64,000 bases of DNA from Branchiostoma floridae. Its lineage: Eukaryota > Chordata > Leptocardii > Amphioxiformes > Branchiostomatidae. Under the pieces are notes generated by a model, which saw only the letters and a list, made by a program, of their open reading frames with translations, was not told the origin of the DNA and made no database searches. Made by a program: the position numbers and the translations under genes. Positions within the stretch are counted from its first letter, which is position 1; each line of letters starts with the position of its first letter. Shown one piece after another: positions 33,403-44,602 of this stretch. The stretch spans positions 62,001-126,000 of the forward strand of contig NW_023365788.1 of NCBI RefSeq assembly GCF_000003815.2, given 5' to 3'.

Positions 33403-33442
33403 TTTGCTTCACATTATGGACCAAATAGCATTACTCGTTCAT

Positions 33443-33542
33443 CTGGGTATGATTTTCTTAACTGTCAGACGTGTCCAGTGACACTGACGGAAGGTAGTGG
33501 ATTCTACCCGAAACGTCTGTCCGTTCCCCAAATCATACCCAG
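33443..33542. repeat. Foldback hairpin with CGAAACGTC motif
   Basis: CTGGGTATGATTTT pairs with AAATCATACCCAG. The right arm has CCGAAACGTCTG. Same motif class as the foldback at 12037. Confidence 0.75.
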
Positions 33543-33956
33543 TTGCTTATAATTAAGTAAATGTCATTTGGCGTATCTTATTACCTGGATGTCAAACCTT
33601 CATCGATTTATTTACGTTATAGGCTGATAAACAGATCATAGAGGTGGAAAGGATACCCATATATGAAATATTTCCCTCATTCGATAATAGTTACAACAGT
33701 TCAAAGTCTTATGTTAACAACGCGCTCTGAATTGCGTATGTGGGGAAGGACAACCTCAAGCCAACCGTCCACACTTACGCCACATCTTCAAAAAAGACGC
33801 TGGAGCCGTATGCTCCCCGTATAGGAACTTTATTCGAACCAGTACACAACAAACATGTTTCGCCGTGTGGCTTCCTCAGTGCAAGGCGGGTTGTATAGAC
33901 ATATTATTAACCTCCTTGCTCAGTGTTATGGCTCGAATGTTGGGTTGCGTTAAACG

Positions 33957-34160
33957 TTACTTTTCATTGCTCGGTTGTGTGACATTCAAGTCTAACTGTA
34001 TCATAAATTCAACGTGTCTGTCTTTCCTCCGACGGACTATTGCTTGCCATACACCAATTAATGTTCCTATCAAAATACATGTCAGACCAAAGCCATCAAA
34101 GATAGACGGTACAAAGCCGACACGGCAGTCCATAGGCAGAAAACGCATTGACCTGTAGCA
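33957..34160 (-). CDS. Possible small membrane-protein exon, unidentified
   Basis: Minus-strand open frame of 63 residues from 34148 to 33957. It has one strong hydrophobic segment (GFGLTCILIGTLIGVWQAIV) followed by RRRKDR, as in a single-pass membrane protein with positive-inside tail, then a polar end QPSNEK and stop. An AG is placed just upstream (CTGCTACAG), but the pyrimidine tract is poor. It could be a last exon, a small gene or chance. No family recognised and no neighbour supports it. Confidence 0.25.
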   Translation of the reverse strand, partial: CYRSMRFLPMDCRVGFVPSIFDGFGLTCILIGTLIGVWQAIVRRRKDRHVEFMIQLDLNVTQPSNEK

Positions 34161-34284
34161 GTACTGTTACCGCATTGATCTCAACAAGCTTCAGGCCAGC
34201 GTACCTGAGTACGATTCCTGTACTACGACTTACACAGTTTGTAAACAAGACTGCGGCAGCAGTCGGCTCCAGTTACCATATGCT

Positions 34285-35697
34285 GGCAAACTTGGTATGG
34301 TTGGAAACGTCGCTTAGCAAGGAATCGAAAGATGAAAACCGCAAAATATGAGGATACTTCCTTCTCGATATATTCTTGAGTATACGGGCTCTGTTTAGGC
34401 GCAACCGCTAGCTCCTTTTTTGAAACACCGCCTGTCACGGCACCGGGAAGGGGGGTGACCTATTAACGCGATTGTAGCTTAGGCTGTAAGTTCCGGCCTG
34501 GCACACTTAGTATGGTTGGAAAGGTCGCTTAGCAAGGAATCGAAAGATGAAAACCGCAAAATATGAGGATGCTTCCTTCTCGAGACATTCTTGAGTATAT
34601 GGGCTCTGTTTAGGCGCAACCGCTAGCTCCTTTTTTAGAAACACCGCCTGTCACGGCACTGGGTAGGGGTTGGGGGGGGGGGGGTGACTTAATAACGCTC
34701 TTGTAGCTTAGGCTTCAAGTTCCGGCCTGGCAAACTTGGTATGCTTGGAAAGGTCGGGTAGGGGGATGACTTAATAAGGATAATTCCTTCTCGAGATATT
34801 CTTGAGTATACGTGCTCTGTTTAGGCGCAACCGCTAGCTCCTTTTTTGAAACACCGCCTGTCACGGCACCGGGTAGGGGGATGACTTAATAACGCTCTTG
34901 TAGCTTAGGCTTCAAGTTCTGGCCTGGCAAACTTGGTATGGTTGGAAAGGTCGCTTAGTAAGAAATAGAGAGATGATTTCAAACTGCAAAATATTCCTAT
35001 ACTTCCTCCTCGAGATTTTCTTGAGTATACGGGCTATGTTTAGGCGCAACCGCTAGCTCCTTTTGAAACACCGCCTGTCACGGCACCGGGTAGGGGGGTG
35101 ACTTAATAATGCGATTGTAGCTTAGTCTTCAAGTTCCGGCATGGCCAACTTAGTATGGTTGGAAAGGTCGCTTAGCAAGGAATCGAAAAATGAAAACCGC
35201 AAAATATTCGGATACTTCCTTCTCGAGATATTATTGAGTATACGTGCTCTGTTTAGGCACAACCGATAGCTCCTTTTTTTGAAACACCGCCTGTCACGGC
35301 ACCGGGTAGGGGGATGACTTAACAACGCGATTGTAGCTTAGGCTTCAAGTTCCGGCCTGGCAAACTTGGTAGGGTTGGAAAGGTCGCTTAGCAAGGAATC
35401 GAAAGATGAAAACCGCAAAATATTCGGATACCTTCTTCTCGAGACATTCTTGAGTATACGCATACGGGCTTTGTTTAGGCGAAACCGCTAGCTCCTAATT
35501 TGAAACACCGCCTGTCACGGCACCGGGTAGGGGGATGACTTAATAACGCGATTGTAGCAAGGGCTTCAAGTTCCGGCCTGGCAAACTTGGTGAGGTTGGA
35601 AAGGTCGCTTAGCAAGGAATCGAAAGATGAAAACCGCAAAAATATTCGGATACTTCCTTCCAGGAATATTTTTGAGTATACGGGCTCTGTTTAGGCA
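34285..35697. repeat. Unidentified tandem array, seven units of about 216 bp
   Basis: Units start at 34285, 34500, 34729, 34926, 35143, 35359 and 35580, anchored on GGCAAACTTGGTATGGTTGG. Offsets are 215, 229, 197, 217, 216 and 221. Conserved blocks include GGTCGCTTAGCAAGGAATCG, CTTGAGTATACGGGCTCTG, GGCGCAACCGCTAGCTCC with a T run, and CACCGCCTGTCACGGCACCG. Unit 3 has an internal deletion and unit 2 a long G run. No long open frame and no resemblance to known small RNAs that I can see. It abuts the 5S array directly. Confidence 0.93.
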
Positions 35698-35779
35698 CCT
35701 TTCTGTTATAGGCGCCTTTCGACGAAAGCTAAAAAAAGGCTTTTTTTTAGACGAAAAAAAAAGGACAAAAGGATGACAT

Positions 35780-35897
35780 GCCTACAGCATCCGGTGTTCC
35801 CAAGCGGTCTCCCATCCAGGTACTGACCGGACTCGACGTTGCTTAACTTCCGAGATCGAACGAGATCGGGTGTACTCAACGTGATGTGGCCGTAGGC
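35780..35897 (-). rRNA. 5S rRNA, copy 1
   Basis: 118 nt from GCCTACGGCCACATCAC to GATGCTGTAGGC, with internal promoter blocks AAGTTAAGCAACG (A box) and TGGATGGGAGACCGC (C box). Last gene of the array in transcription order, followed by the T-rich terminator and then the unidentified array. Confidence 0.97.
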
Positions 35898-35996
35898 GAA
35901 AGATGGTGTTTCGGAGGCGCCCTTATAGGCGCCTTTCGACGAAAGCTAAAAAAAGGCTTTTTTTTAGACGAAAAAAAAAGGACAAAAGGATGACAT

Positions 35997-36114
35997 GCCT
36001 ACAGCATCCGGTGTTCCCAAGCGGTCTCCCATCCAGGTACTGACCGGACTCGACGTTGCTTAACTTCCGAGATCGAACGAGATCGGGTGTACTCAACGTG
36101 ATGTGGCCGTAGGC
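35997..36114 (-). rRNA. 5S rRNA, copy 2
   Basis: Identical by eye to copy 1; 217 bp away. Complete 118-nt gene with intact internal promoter. Confidence 0.97.
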
Positions 36115-36213
36115 GAAAGATGGTGTTTCGGAGGCGCCCTTATAGGCGCCTTTCGACGAAAGCTAAAAAAAGGCTTTTTTTTAGACGAAAAAAAAAGGAC
36201 AAAAGGATGACAT

Positions 36214-36331
36214 GCCTACAGCATCCGGTGTTCCCAAGCGGTCTCCCATCCAGGTACTGACCGGACTCGACGTTGCTTAACTTCCGAGATCGAACGAGAT
36301 CGGGTGTACTCAACGTGATGTGGCCGTAGGC
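36214..36331 (-). rRNA. 5S rRNA, copy 3
   Basis: Complete 118-nt gene, identical by eye to copies 1 and 2. Confidence 0.97.
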
Positions 36332-36430
36332 GAAAGATGGTGTTTCGGAGGCGCCCTTATAGGCGCCTTTCGACGAAAGCTAAAAAAAGGCTTTTTTTTA
36401 GACGAAAAAAAAAGGACAAAAGGATGACAT

Positions 36431-36548
36431 GCCTACAGCATCCGGTGTTCCCAAGCGGTCTCCCATCCAGGTACTGACCGGACTCGACGTTGCTTAACTT
36501 CCGAGATCGAACGAGATCGGGTGTACTCAACGTGATGTGGCCGTAGGC
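36431..36548 (-). rRNA. 5S rRNA, copy 4
   Basis: Complete 118-nt gene, identical by eye to its neighbours. Confidence 0.97.
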
Positions 36549-36647
36549 GAAAGATGGTGTTTCGGAGGCGCCCTTATAGGCGCCTTTCGACGAAAGCTAA
36601 AAAAAGGCTTTTTTTTAGACGAAAAAAAAAGGACAAAAGGATGACAT

Positions 36648-36764
36648 GCCTACAGCATCCGGTGTCCCAAGCGGTCTCCCATCCAGGTACTGACCGGACT
36701 CGACGTTGCTTAACTTCCGAGATCGAACGAGATCGGGTGTACTCAACGTGATGTGGCCGTAGGC
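36648..36764 (-). rRNA. 5S rRNA, copy 5, one-base deletion
   Basis: 117 nt: one base is missing in the GGTGTTCCCAAG stretch (here GGTGTCCCAAG), which lies in the 3' half near the C box. Otherwise identical. May be a sequencing error in a homopolymer pair or a mildly altered gene. Confidence 0.95.
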
Positions 36765-36863
36765 GAAAGATGGTGTTTCGGAGGCGCCCTTATAGGCGCC
36801 TTTCGACGAAAGCTAAAAAAAGGCTTTTTTTTAGACGAAAAAAAAAGGACAAAAGGATGACAT

Positions 36864-36981
36864 GCCTACAGCATCCGGTGTTCCCAAGCGGTCTCCCATC
36901 CAGGTACTGACCGGACTCGACGTTGCTTAACTTCCGAGATCGAACGAGATCGGGTGTACTCAACGTGATGTGGCCGTAGGC
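36864..36981 (-). rRNA. 5S rRNA, copy 6
   Basis: Complete 118-nt gene, identical by eye to copies 1-4. Confidence 0.97.
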
Positions 36982-37080
36982 GAAAGATGGTGTTTCGGAG
37001 GCGCCCTTATAGGCGCCTTTCGACGAAAGCTAAAAAAAGGCTTTTTTTTAGACGAAAAAAAAAGGACAAAAGGATGACAT

Positions 37081-37198
37081 GCCTACAGCATCCGGTGTTC
37101 CCAAGCGGTCTCCCATCCAGGTACTGACCGGACTCGACGTTGCTTAACTTCCGAGATCGAACGAGATCGGGTGTACTCAACGTGATGTGGCCGTAGGC
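37081..37198 (-). rRNA. 5S rRNA, copy 7
   Basis: Complete 118-nt gene, first in transcription order; its upstream spacer with the TATA element is intact and the array ends beyond it near 37265. Confidence 0.97.
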
Positions 37199-37265
37199 GA
37201 AAGATGGTGTTTCGGAGGCGCCCTTATAGGCGCCTTTCGACGAAAGCTAAAAAAAGGCTTTTTTT

Positions 37266-38570
37266 ATGCCAGCCTGAAATCACTTTCAGTCCCCTTGATT
37301 TTGAAGGGGAATCCTATCGAGCACCGAAGGCATGGCGTGACGTTGCACGTCATTTCTAGGGGGTCTGGTTTCCAGAAAATTTTTAAATCAAGACCCTCTG
37401 AAACACTATTTTGCTGCATTCTGAGGTGCAAATTTGCGTGTAGACTAAGCTGTTCAATGGCATCTGTTTTGTTGAAGAAGAACACATGGGTTTCAGTTTT
37501 TTTTATATCTTTACATATCAATTTTTGTCTGTCCCAGGGGAAGGAATGGGGAAAACTTTTTCCGGTCCCCGGCTGCAAAATTCCTTCAAAGAACTGAAGG
37601 ACAGGTGCTGGCTACAACCCTGAATTATACCTGTTTTATATGTCCAGCAGCGAGCCACTTCTTTCTCACATTACTAAACAGATATGTGTTGATGCGTATT
37701 TGGAGCCTTGTGAATGTGGTGCAAGTGGTTTCATGAGAGAAGGAGTAACTAGCCTGTCTTCTTATATATTTATAAAAAAAAAGTAATAATTTGTTGGACA
37801 GAATATTTCAAATTTGTTGATAAGAATACCCCTTATAGCTCCTGTAATGTGACAAATGGTGTGATTCTTGTGCAGTTTCAGTATCGCTGCTGCTATCACT
37901 GCTATTAGAGGGAAATACTTAGGCTTCCTCCAAATTTATTTGGGCCAATGTGGAGCTACATTGTACCCGACCTTTGTTCGGAATAAACGTGTAAGACTCC
38001 AGACAAGAAAGAGCCCTGCAAAAGGCTCTGCATGGCGGATTTCGAAAACATTTAACACAGAATACTGAATAGTCCCAAGTATGTGGAACCTTAAAAGCAT
38101 GGCTTGATATCACATTAAATTTGGTTTTCTGGACAAAAATTACCATGTAAAGACGGTTTTTACTATGAAATTCTGGAAATACAAATATGGCTGCCGCCAA
38201 GCCCTACTTAAAATAGAAATGCATACGTATTGTCGAAGGGCCAATGTTCTAGAACATGCTTATTTTATCAAACAAACGAAAAGGAAGCTACAATGGTACT
38301 ATCTCGCTTCGAATCTTCCTTTTTCAATTTACTAAAATTCGCTGTATTAAGTAAGACAACTGCTATAGATATACTTCATGGAATTTGACAGGCTTGAAAA
38401 AAGCTTGGATACGTCGAGTATCACTGAAAGGAGTTGCTCATTGAGCAGTGGTGATCGACCAACACATGATCGAGCTACACATGATCGACTAACCTTTTAA
38501 GATAGTACGGTTGTGTTGATTTAGTTATATTGAAGACATCCGCTCGTCCATCAATTTTATACTGGAAAAA
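37266..38570. other. Intergenic region
   Basis: No gene, RNA or element recognised between the 5S array and the (TGTA)n repeat. Confidence 0.5.
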
Positions 38571-38582
38571 ATGTGTGTATGA

Positions 38583-38620
38583 TTGTATGTATGTATGTAT
38601 GTATGTATGTATGTATGTAG
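38583..38620. repeat. (TGTA)n microsatellite
   Basis: About nine tandem TGTA units. Confidence 0.95.
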
Positions 38621-39488
38621 AAGACGAACATAACTCAAGAACTTTTGGGCCCCTATCGGCCGGTTACAGTACTGCAGAGGAAGTTCCTTTTTATATCTCG
38701 AGTTATGGACATGCTGCGTCTATAGATTTTGAGTGGTAAACAACTCTTGATGTCGAGAGTAAGTGGCACATGCTTGGGCCTCCTAGACGCTTGTTTTGGA
38801 GCTGCAGGGCAGGTTTAGCGTAAGACTCTGAAAGGAAATAACTCAAAAAGCGGTTGACGGATTGTTATAATTTTTTGGCATGTAGGTAGCTTAAGTGATG
38901 CTTAATACAATTACATATCTATTATGCAAATTTGAAATTAATTTGCATACGTAACGAGGAAATCGTCTAAAGACGCTCTGTTCCATTATAGGACGATAGG
39001 AACATGTGGCAATCGTAACTGAAAAAAAGGTAGAATATTGAAAGAGAAATATCATGCAAAATAAAAAAATGCAACAAAATCAATGTAGTACATGACGGGA
39101 AATTCCTCCTTGTAGCATTTGGAGCTTATGTGCAGGTAAACATCGTTGAACATCAATTATGCGAATGCGATAAAGCCTTCTTTCTTAACATAGATTGTGT
39201 GTGTCTGTTGTTTGGTGGAGGTGATGATCAACTATCATAATTATGCAAATAAGGACCTTATTCGTATGATTTATGACAAACTATTAATAAAGCAGTTGTA
39301 AAGGTTAGAATTATTTGGCGAAGGTTTGGGTCGTGGAAATCTAGCTTGCTGGATATTGTCAACAAAGAACAATTTGAAGATTAGCAGCAGATTTTATCGT
39401 GTCAATACGGTGACATTTGTGTGAGCCGTCGTGTACGAAAAATCCTGAGATCTGCTATTCCAGGAACCATCTAGGCTGTTAACAACGG
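38621..39488. other. Intergenic region
   Basis: No exon recognised. Text such as GGAAATAACTCAAAAAGCGG has the look of old dispersed repeat DNA but I cannot name a family. Confidence 0.4.
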
Positions 39489-39693
39489 TAGTACAGTAAT
39501 ATCCAAGCAGATCCTACAATGGCATAAGATAGTATCAAACTGGCCAAGGAGTGTGGTCAGCCAATAGGTGATCATTTGCCATGTAGCCCAGGTACTAGGT
39601 AGCGCAACACACTCCTAAACCAGCTTCACACCTCTGTCAGCTTTTGATACTACCTTATGCTAACGTAGGCTCTGCTTGGAGATTATTAGTACA
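39489..39693. mobile_element. Foldback element
   Basis: Arms of about 60 bp: AGTACAGTAATATCCAAGCAG... pairs with ...CTGCTTGGAGATTATTAGTAC, and GCATAAGATAGTATCAAA pairs with TTTGATACTACCTTATGC. No coding content. Confidence 0.8.
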
Positions 39694-40302
39694 ATGAGAC
39701 TCCCTTGTATGCTCCCATTCCACTAGACAGCGATAGCGCTTAGATATCGCGGCGAACTAAGTCGGATTTGTGTTACCTTTGATTCCAAAATCATATCGCA
39801 TACAAAATATAAAACAAACAAAACGCACAATGCACAAAAAAATTGAAATTTGTAAGGTGAGACAATAAGAAAAACGTTACAAAGCCTTCTTCTTACGTCA
39901 GTTTTGATTATAGCTTCCATAATCTAGCGAACTGTCTGTGATGATGCAATTTATGCCCAATAGCCTCTTTTATGTAATTAACCCGTCGTGCCCCTAACCA
40001 AACAGGTTGGACCTCTTTCTGGATCAAACCATCTGAAAGGTTAACGGGGAGGCTTGTTTTAAGATAGGATCATGACTTGCAACATGTAAAGTGTGTTAAA
40101 ACTTCGTTGTGCCAGTAACATCATAGCGTATATATACATAACACATGATCTTAGTGCAAACTTTGAGCTGTGTACGTTCTTGGCGATTAGGTGACCAAGA
40201 TTCCACCCCCCTGTAAGGTTGAATGTTACATTCCAACTGGCCCTGTCAGTTATCTCTAGTACGGATTGCTGTCGGGTTGAGAATTTAAACAATCTGTCAA
40301 TA

Positions 40303-40938
40303 ATGACGTTTGTACTGAGAAGTATTAGACAAGCTTTGCAGAAGCTGGCCGGTTGTCTTGTTTGGCCCTGCCGTGTGAAGGATACAGGGAAAGGACTGCC
40401 AGGCTACACCGGAGAGCCGATACCAGACCGGACAGATCTCACTGCAACACCGGTGAGTACAAGTACACGTGTTGTCTGACAACTTGTCTGCACAAAGGGC
40501 TGGGGTTGGGGTAGGTTTAAGCAAGGAGCTTCTATCTGATAAAAGCTCCTTGGTTTAAGCGTTCTTTGAAATACCTTTTTAAGGTATTCTATATATATAT
40601 ATTTACACAATAGCAACAAAAGTGTTATGTTTACCAAGTGTAATCATAATGGTTTAATAATTTGCCTGTCCCATCTATACCTGAAATAATTAGTCGACAA
40701 AACATTTTGAAACAGTACAAGAAACAGTGCAGTACCTTACACCAAGGACGTTATATAACGTCCTTGCTTACACCATGCGTTATTCACCCCCAGTGAATAT
40801 CAGCAGTGTGTATGTGTGTGTGTGTGTATGCGTGTGTGTGTGTGTTTATGTATGTATGTATGCATGCATGTATGTATGTGTATGTATGCATGTATGTATG
40901 TATGTATGTATGTATGTATGTATGCATGCATGTATGTA

Positions 40939-40991
<53 letters not shown>

Positions 40992-41008
40992 ATGTATGTA
41001 TGTATGTA

Positions 41009-41043
<35 letters not shown>

Positions 41044-41108
41044 ATGTGTGTGTGTGTGCGTGCGTGCGTATGTTTGTGTGTGTGTGTGCTTGTGTTAATG
41101 TGTGTGTT

Positions 41109-41160
<52 letters not shown>

Positions 41161-44100
41161 CGCTTGTGGTCACAATGATGCTCGTGCTTTCATGTTGAAG
41201 TATGTGTGTATTACTAGTATTTCATGTTAGTATTTCATGTTATTGTTGTCATCTCTGTCTCACAGCTTTTGATATGTTAAGTCCAGCCTGTCCAGGTATG
41301 CAGGGTCTGATTGTTGTGATTAGATTGCCGGGCAGGTTTGTTGAATCATGTCGATAGATATAGATCAGTATAGGGCAGTGATTGTCAGGTTTGCTGCCGG
41401 CTTTTAATAACAAAACTGATATACTCAAGTCTAACCATTTGTCCACAATGCATTCTCATATGTATTTCCCTTATTATGATAATTCTCGCGGGTGATATTC
41501 ATCCTAACCCAGGGCCAACCTTTCGCAAGGAAATTAAATTCATGCATATTAATGTTAACAGCCTGGTAGCTGGGTCAAAAATGGACGAACTGTCCGCTAT
41601 TGTAATCAAATTTAAATTAGATGTCGTCGCTATTTCTGAAACATGGCTGGGAGAGTCTGTTGATTCTGCTGACATATTGTTAAATGGGTTTCAGGCCCCC
41701 ATTCGCCGCGACAGAAACAGGCACGGCGGCAGTGTTCTCATTTATGTATCTGATGAGATCGCCTACAAGAGACGCTTAGATCTGGAGCCTTCACCTGTTG
41801 AATGTGTTTGGCTTGAAATCTCTACAGGATGCTCTCGCATCATATCTTCTGTTTACTACCGTCCACCTGGACAGGACTCTAGCACTGCTAATGAATTAAT
41901 TGACTTATTTATTGACTCTGTCTTTGCAGCTGGGTCCTCTAATTATGACGCTATGATGATAACAGGTGATTTTAATGCCAAGCTCAATGCGTGGTAGGCT
42001 CCTGATACAATTGTTTTGTCTCCCCTCTCAGCATGCCACCTCTGTTCCATAATTACCACCTTTAATCTATATTTAAAGTGCCCAAAGCCTTATGCTCGTA
42101 CTGTATGTGATTATTCTAAGATTGACCTTAACTTACTAGAAGATTTCTCATTTGATTCCAAATGAAATGATATTTTCTATTGTAATAATGTCGATGATGC
42201 ATGTGATAAGCTCGTTGAACTTATATTTGAAGCTAAATCCAAATGTGTTCCTCACAAAGTTATAGTTGTAAGACCCAGAGACAAACCTTGGATGTCTCCC
42301 AGAATTAGATCGTTAATGCGGCAGCGAGACAAATTACATAGAAAAGCCAAAGTATCCATTTGTCCTACATTGTGGTCTTTATACCGCAATATTAGAAATA
42401 ATATTGTACGTAAAATATCTCTTTCAAAGTCTAACTACTACAACCGTCTCGTTGACTCATTGACGTACGCGTCTTCTCCTTGTTCCAGTAAGAAGTGGTG
42501 GCACATTGTCAAAACATTCTTTTGTAGCAAAGGGAGCTCTACCATTCCGCCTTTAAAGTCGGGTCACTCTTATGTAACTGATTCTAGTGAAAAGGCAAGA
42601 ATGTTCAATGATTTTTTCTCTGCTCAAGCCTCTGTGGATGACACCAAGGCAAGCCTTCCACAAATTAAAAACCTTACCGACCACCATGTCTTGGGAAATG
42701 CAAATTTCACATAAGATTGCCAAGGCATCTAAACGAGTGTCTACACTTACCAAATTGAAATTTAGATTACCACGAACAGTACTTGATACTATTTATAAAT
42801 CTTTCATCCGTCCTCTTCTTGAGTATGCCGATATCATATGGCATGGATGTACTTTATGTGATTCCCAACGTTTAGAAGATTGTGAACGGCCATACTCGCC
42901 AGTATCTTAAGGACTTGATCCCTCCCGTAGTTTCTGGTTCTACTTCTCATAATCTTCGCAACAAACACAACCTACGGCTACCGATTTGCACTACAAGTCG
43001 ATACCGAAAGTCTTTTATTCCTTATGCAACGCAACATTGGAATGTTCTTAACACTGCTGTTCTTAACACTTAGCTTTTCACTGTATAAAAACATGTAATC
43101 AAATTAGTACGCCCCTCCATCAATAAACATTTTAGTTACGGTCCTCGATACACCTGCGCCCTCTTTACACGCCTTCGCATCGGCACCTGAAGTCTGAACC
43201 ATAGTTTATTTATTCGCAATTTAGTCTCTAGTCCAGCCTGTAACTGTGGGTGTCGATGTAAAGGTGTTGTACATATTTTGTTATACTGCCCTACCTATCA
43301 ACAATACAGAATTCATTTTTTCGGCAATCTACAGCAATACTCACGACTTCAATAGTTTATCCGAATCAGCCCGTATCCATCTACTATTAAGGGGTTCACC
43401 TTTCCTGTCACATTATACAAACTGCAGTATCTTACAGTTAACCCGGTCATCTATTGTACATACCAAACTTTTGCAACTACCTTGTAACCTGACTTATATG
43501 TAAATAGCTGTGAACTGTTTGTTTTGATATTGTCATTTTATTTGTTCTTGTCAGTTATCCTTTTTTGAGATGTGGTGTGAATATTAGCGTACTGCTAGAG
43601 TGTATTTCCTCTCTGTCCTGTTTTGTACTTTGATGTTGAATAAGTAAAAATAAAAAAAATTACGATCGCATTCTCTACCAGCAAAGACTACGTAGAACGT
43701 GGTTTGTACGTTTGTGTTTGTGTGTGCGCTTGCGCATGTGTGTTTGCATTTGTTTCTCACTCTAACTCTCTCTCTCTCTTTACGGAGAGTAGATTTTGCT
43801 ATTTTTGCAATGATCTACCATATACGTATTTCTTCCCCCACAGTGGTCATCTAACCAGAAGCTGTTCGTGACCTACCGCGTGGTGTGCGCAGTCTTCACC
43901 CTCGCCATTCTCATCTGGAGCGTCCCTACGGACAGTAACCGGTGGATCACCTTCTACTCCAACTGGGTGTACTCCACATTAACCCTCCATTTCTGCTGGA
44001 GCGCTGTCGTCTGCCTTAAGGAATACCGCAAAAGTCATGACGGTCCATCGGAGAGAACGCTCTACATCGGATGGGTAATATACGACATGGCCATGGCCAC

Positions 44101-44602
44101 GAACTTGACTGTGTCGGCAGAGTACTGGTTCTCGCCATGGCCTGTCACTATAGGCCTTCGTAGTATCCTCCGGCACGGATTGAACTCGCTCATGGTTGCC
44201 GTTGACGTGCTTTTGTGCGGGATTCCTTCGCGGTTGAACCGCGTGGTGTATCCCGTCCTTCACCAAGGTATCTACTGCGTGTTCGTGGTTTTATACTGGC
44301 TTGGTGGTTTCAGGGGGTACGATGGAAAACAGTACATCTATTCCTTTGCTGACCTGAACACTGTCCCACTCCAAACCGTTATCATCATGGTGGGAAACAC
44401 GTTTATAGTTATGCCGGTGTTTCACGTCGTGGTGTGCGCCTTGTACCGGTTGCGTTTGAAACTACTGAAGAAGTTTAGAAGTAAAAACGCTTACGAAGCT
44501 GTAAAACGAAAACCAATGCAGACTATAGAGACGGAGGTCGTCCACGGCAAGTTTAAAGAGATCTCTGCTGCCCAGGTTCAAATAGAATGTTTGAATGAAT
44601 GA
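40303..44602 (+). CDS. Rolling-stone-like multi-pass membrane protein, 2 exons
   Basis: Exons 40303-40452 and 43844-44602 join at phase 0 to 302 residues. The product resembles the rolling stone family, membrane proteins named for a Drosophila myoblast-fusion gene; biochemical function is unknown. About six membrane segments are seen: near residues 60-77, 86-110, 124-144, 160-178, 183-204 and 225-250. Family-like features include RWITFYSNWVYSTLTLHF and the YWLGG loop. The tail is basic and soluble (RLRLKLLKKF..). The ATG at 40303 is preferred to an in-frame ATG at 40219, which would add 28 residues without family character. Polyadenylation signal AATAAA at 44764-44769. The single 3.4-kb intron holds a large microsatellite and a dead LINE in the same orientation. 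Confidence 0.85.
40806..41164. repeat. Large compound (TG)n/(TGTA)n microsatellite
   Basis: About 360 bp of TG, TATG and GCATG repeats ending in (GC)n, in the intron of the rolling-stone-like gene. Alternating purine-pyrimidine tracts of this length can adopt left-handed DNA. Confidence 0.97.
41440..43650 (+). mobile_element. Decayed non-LTR retrotransposon (CR1/L2-like), RT core deleted
   Basis: 41476-41997 encodes an apurinic-type endonuclease domain: N-terminal GDIHPNPGP, then HINVNSL, AISETWL, SVYYRPPGQDS and ITGDFNAKLNAW, ending in a premature stop. 42220-42714 encodes the linker before reverse transcriptase (KPWMSPRIRSLMRQRDKLHR..., FNDFFSAQ). At about 42690 the frame jumps to the post-RT region (KFRLPRTVLDTIYKSFIRPL, LEYADIIWHG), so the polymerase core is missing. 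42880-43500 holds the C-terminal end with frameshifts. Followed by a T-poor, A-rich tail near 43630-43650. Non-functional; inserted in the rolling-stone-like intron. Confidence 0.9.

Larger units (their letters stand above)
35700..37265 (-). repeat. 5S rDNA tandem array, seven 217-bp units
   Basis: Seven 5S genes with nearly identical 99-bp spacers. On the transcribed minus strand each gene is preceded by TATAAGGGCGCC about 26-30 nt upstream, a probable pol III TATA element, and followed within about 20 nt by T-rich terminators (CCTTTTGTCCTTTTTTTTT). Units 1-4, 6 and 7 have a 217-bp repeat length; unit 5 is 1 nt short. Array edges break inside the spacer on both sides. Confidence 0.96.

Noticed and set aside
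33113-33428. Cys- or His/Thr-rich frames
   Set aside because: Translations of the (CA)n tract.
34285-35697. U1, U2, U5, U6, SL or 7SL RNA gene in the 216-bp array
   Set aside because: I compared the unit with the remembered hallmark sequences of these RNAs and saw none; the A-box-like and B-box-like words overlap instead of being spaced.
36554-36751. Arg/Lys-rich frame inside the 5S array
   Set aside because: It overlaps a 5S gene and its spacer on the other strand.
37187-37597. 136-residue frame beginning in the last 5S unit
   Set aside because: It starts inside rDNA spacer, crosses the array border and matches no family.
40806-41198. Long Cys/Val-rich open frames in three phases
   Set aside because: They are translations of the (TG)n/(TGTA)n microsatellite, open in all phases for compositional reasons.
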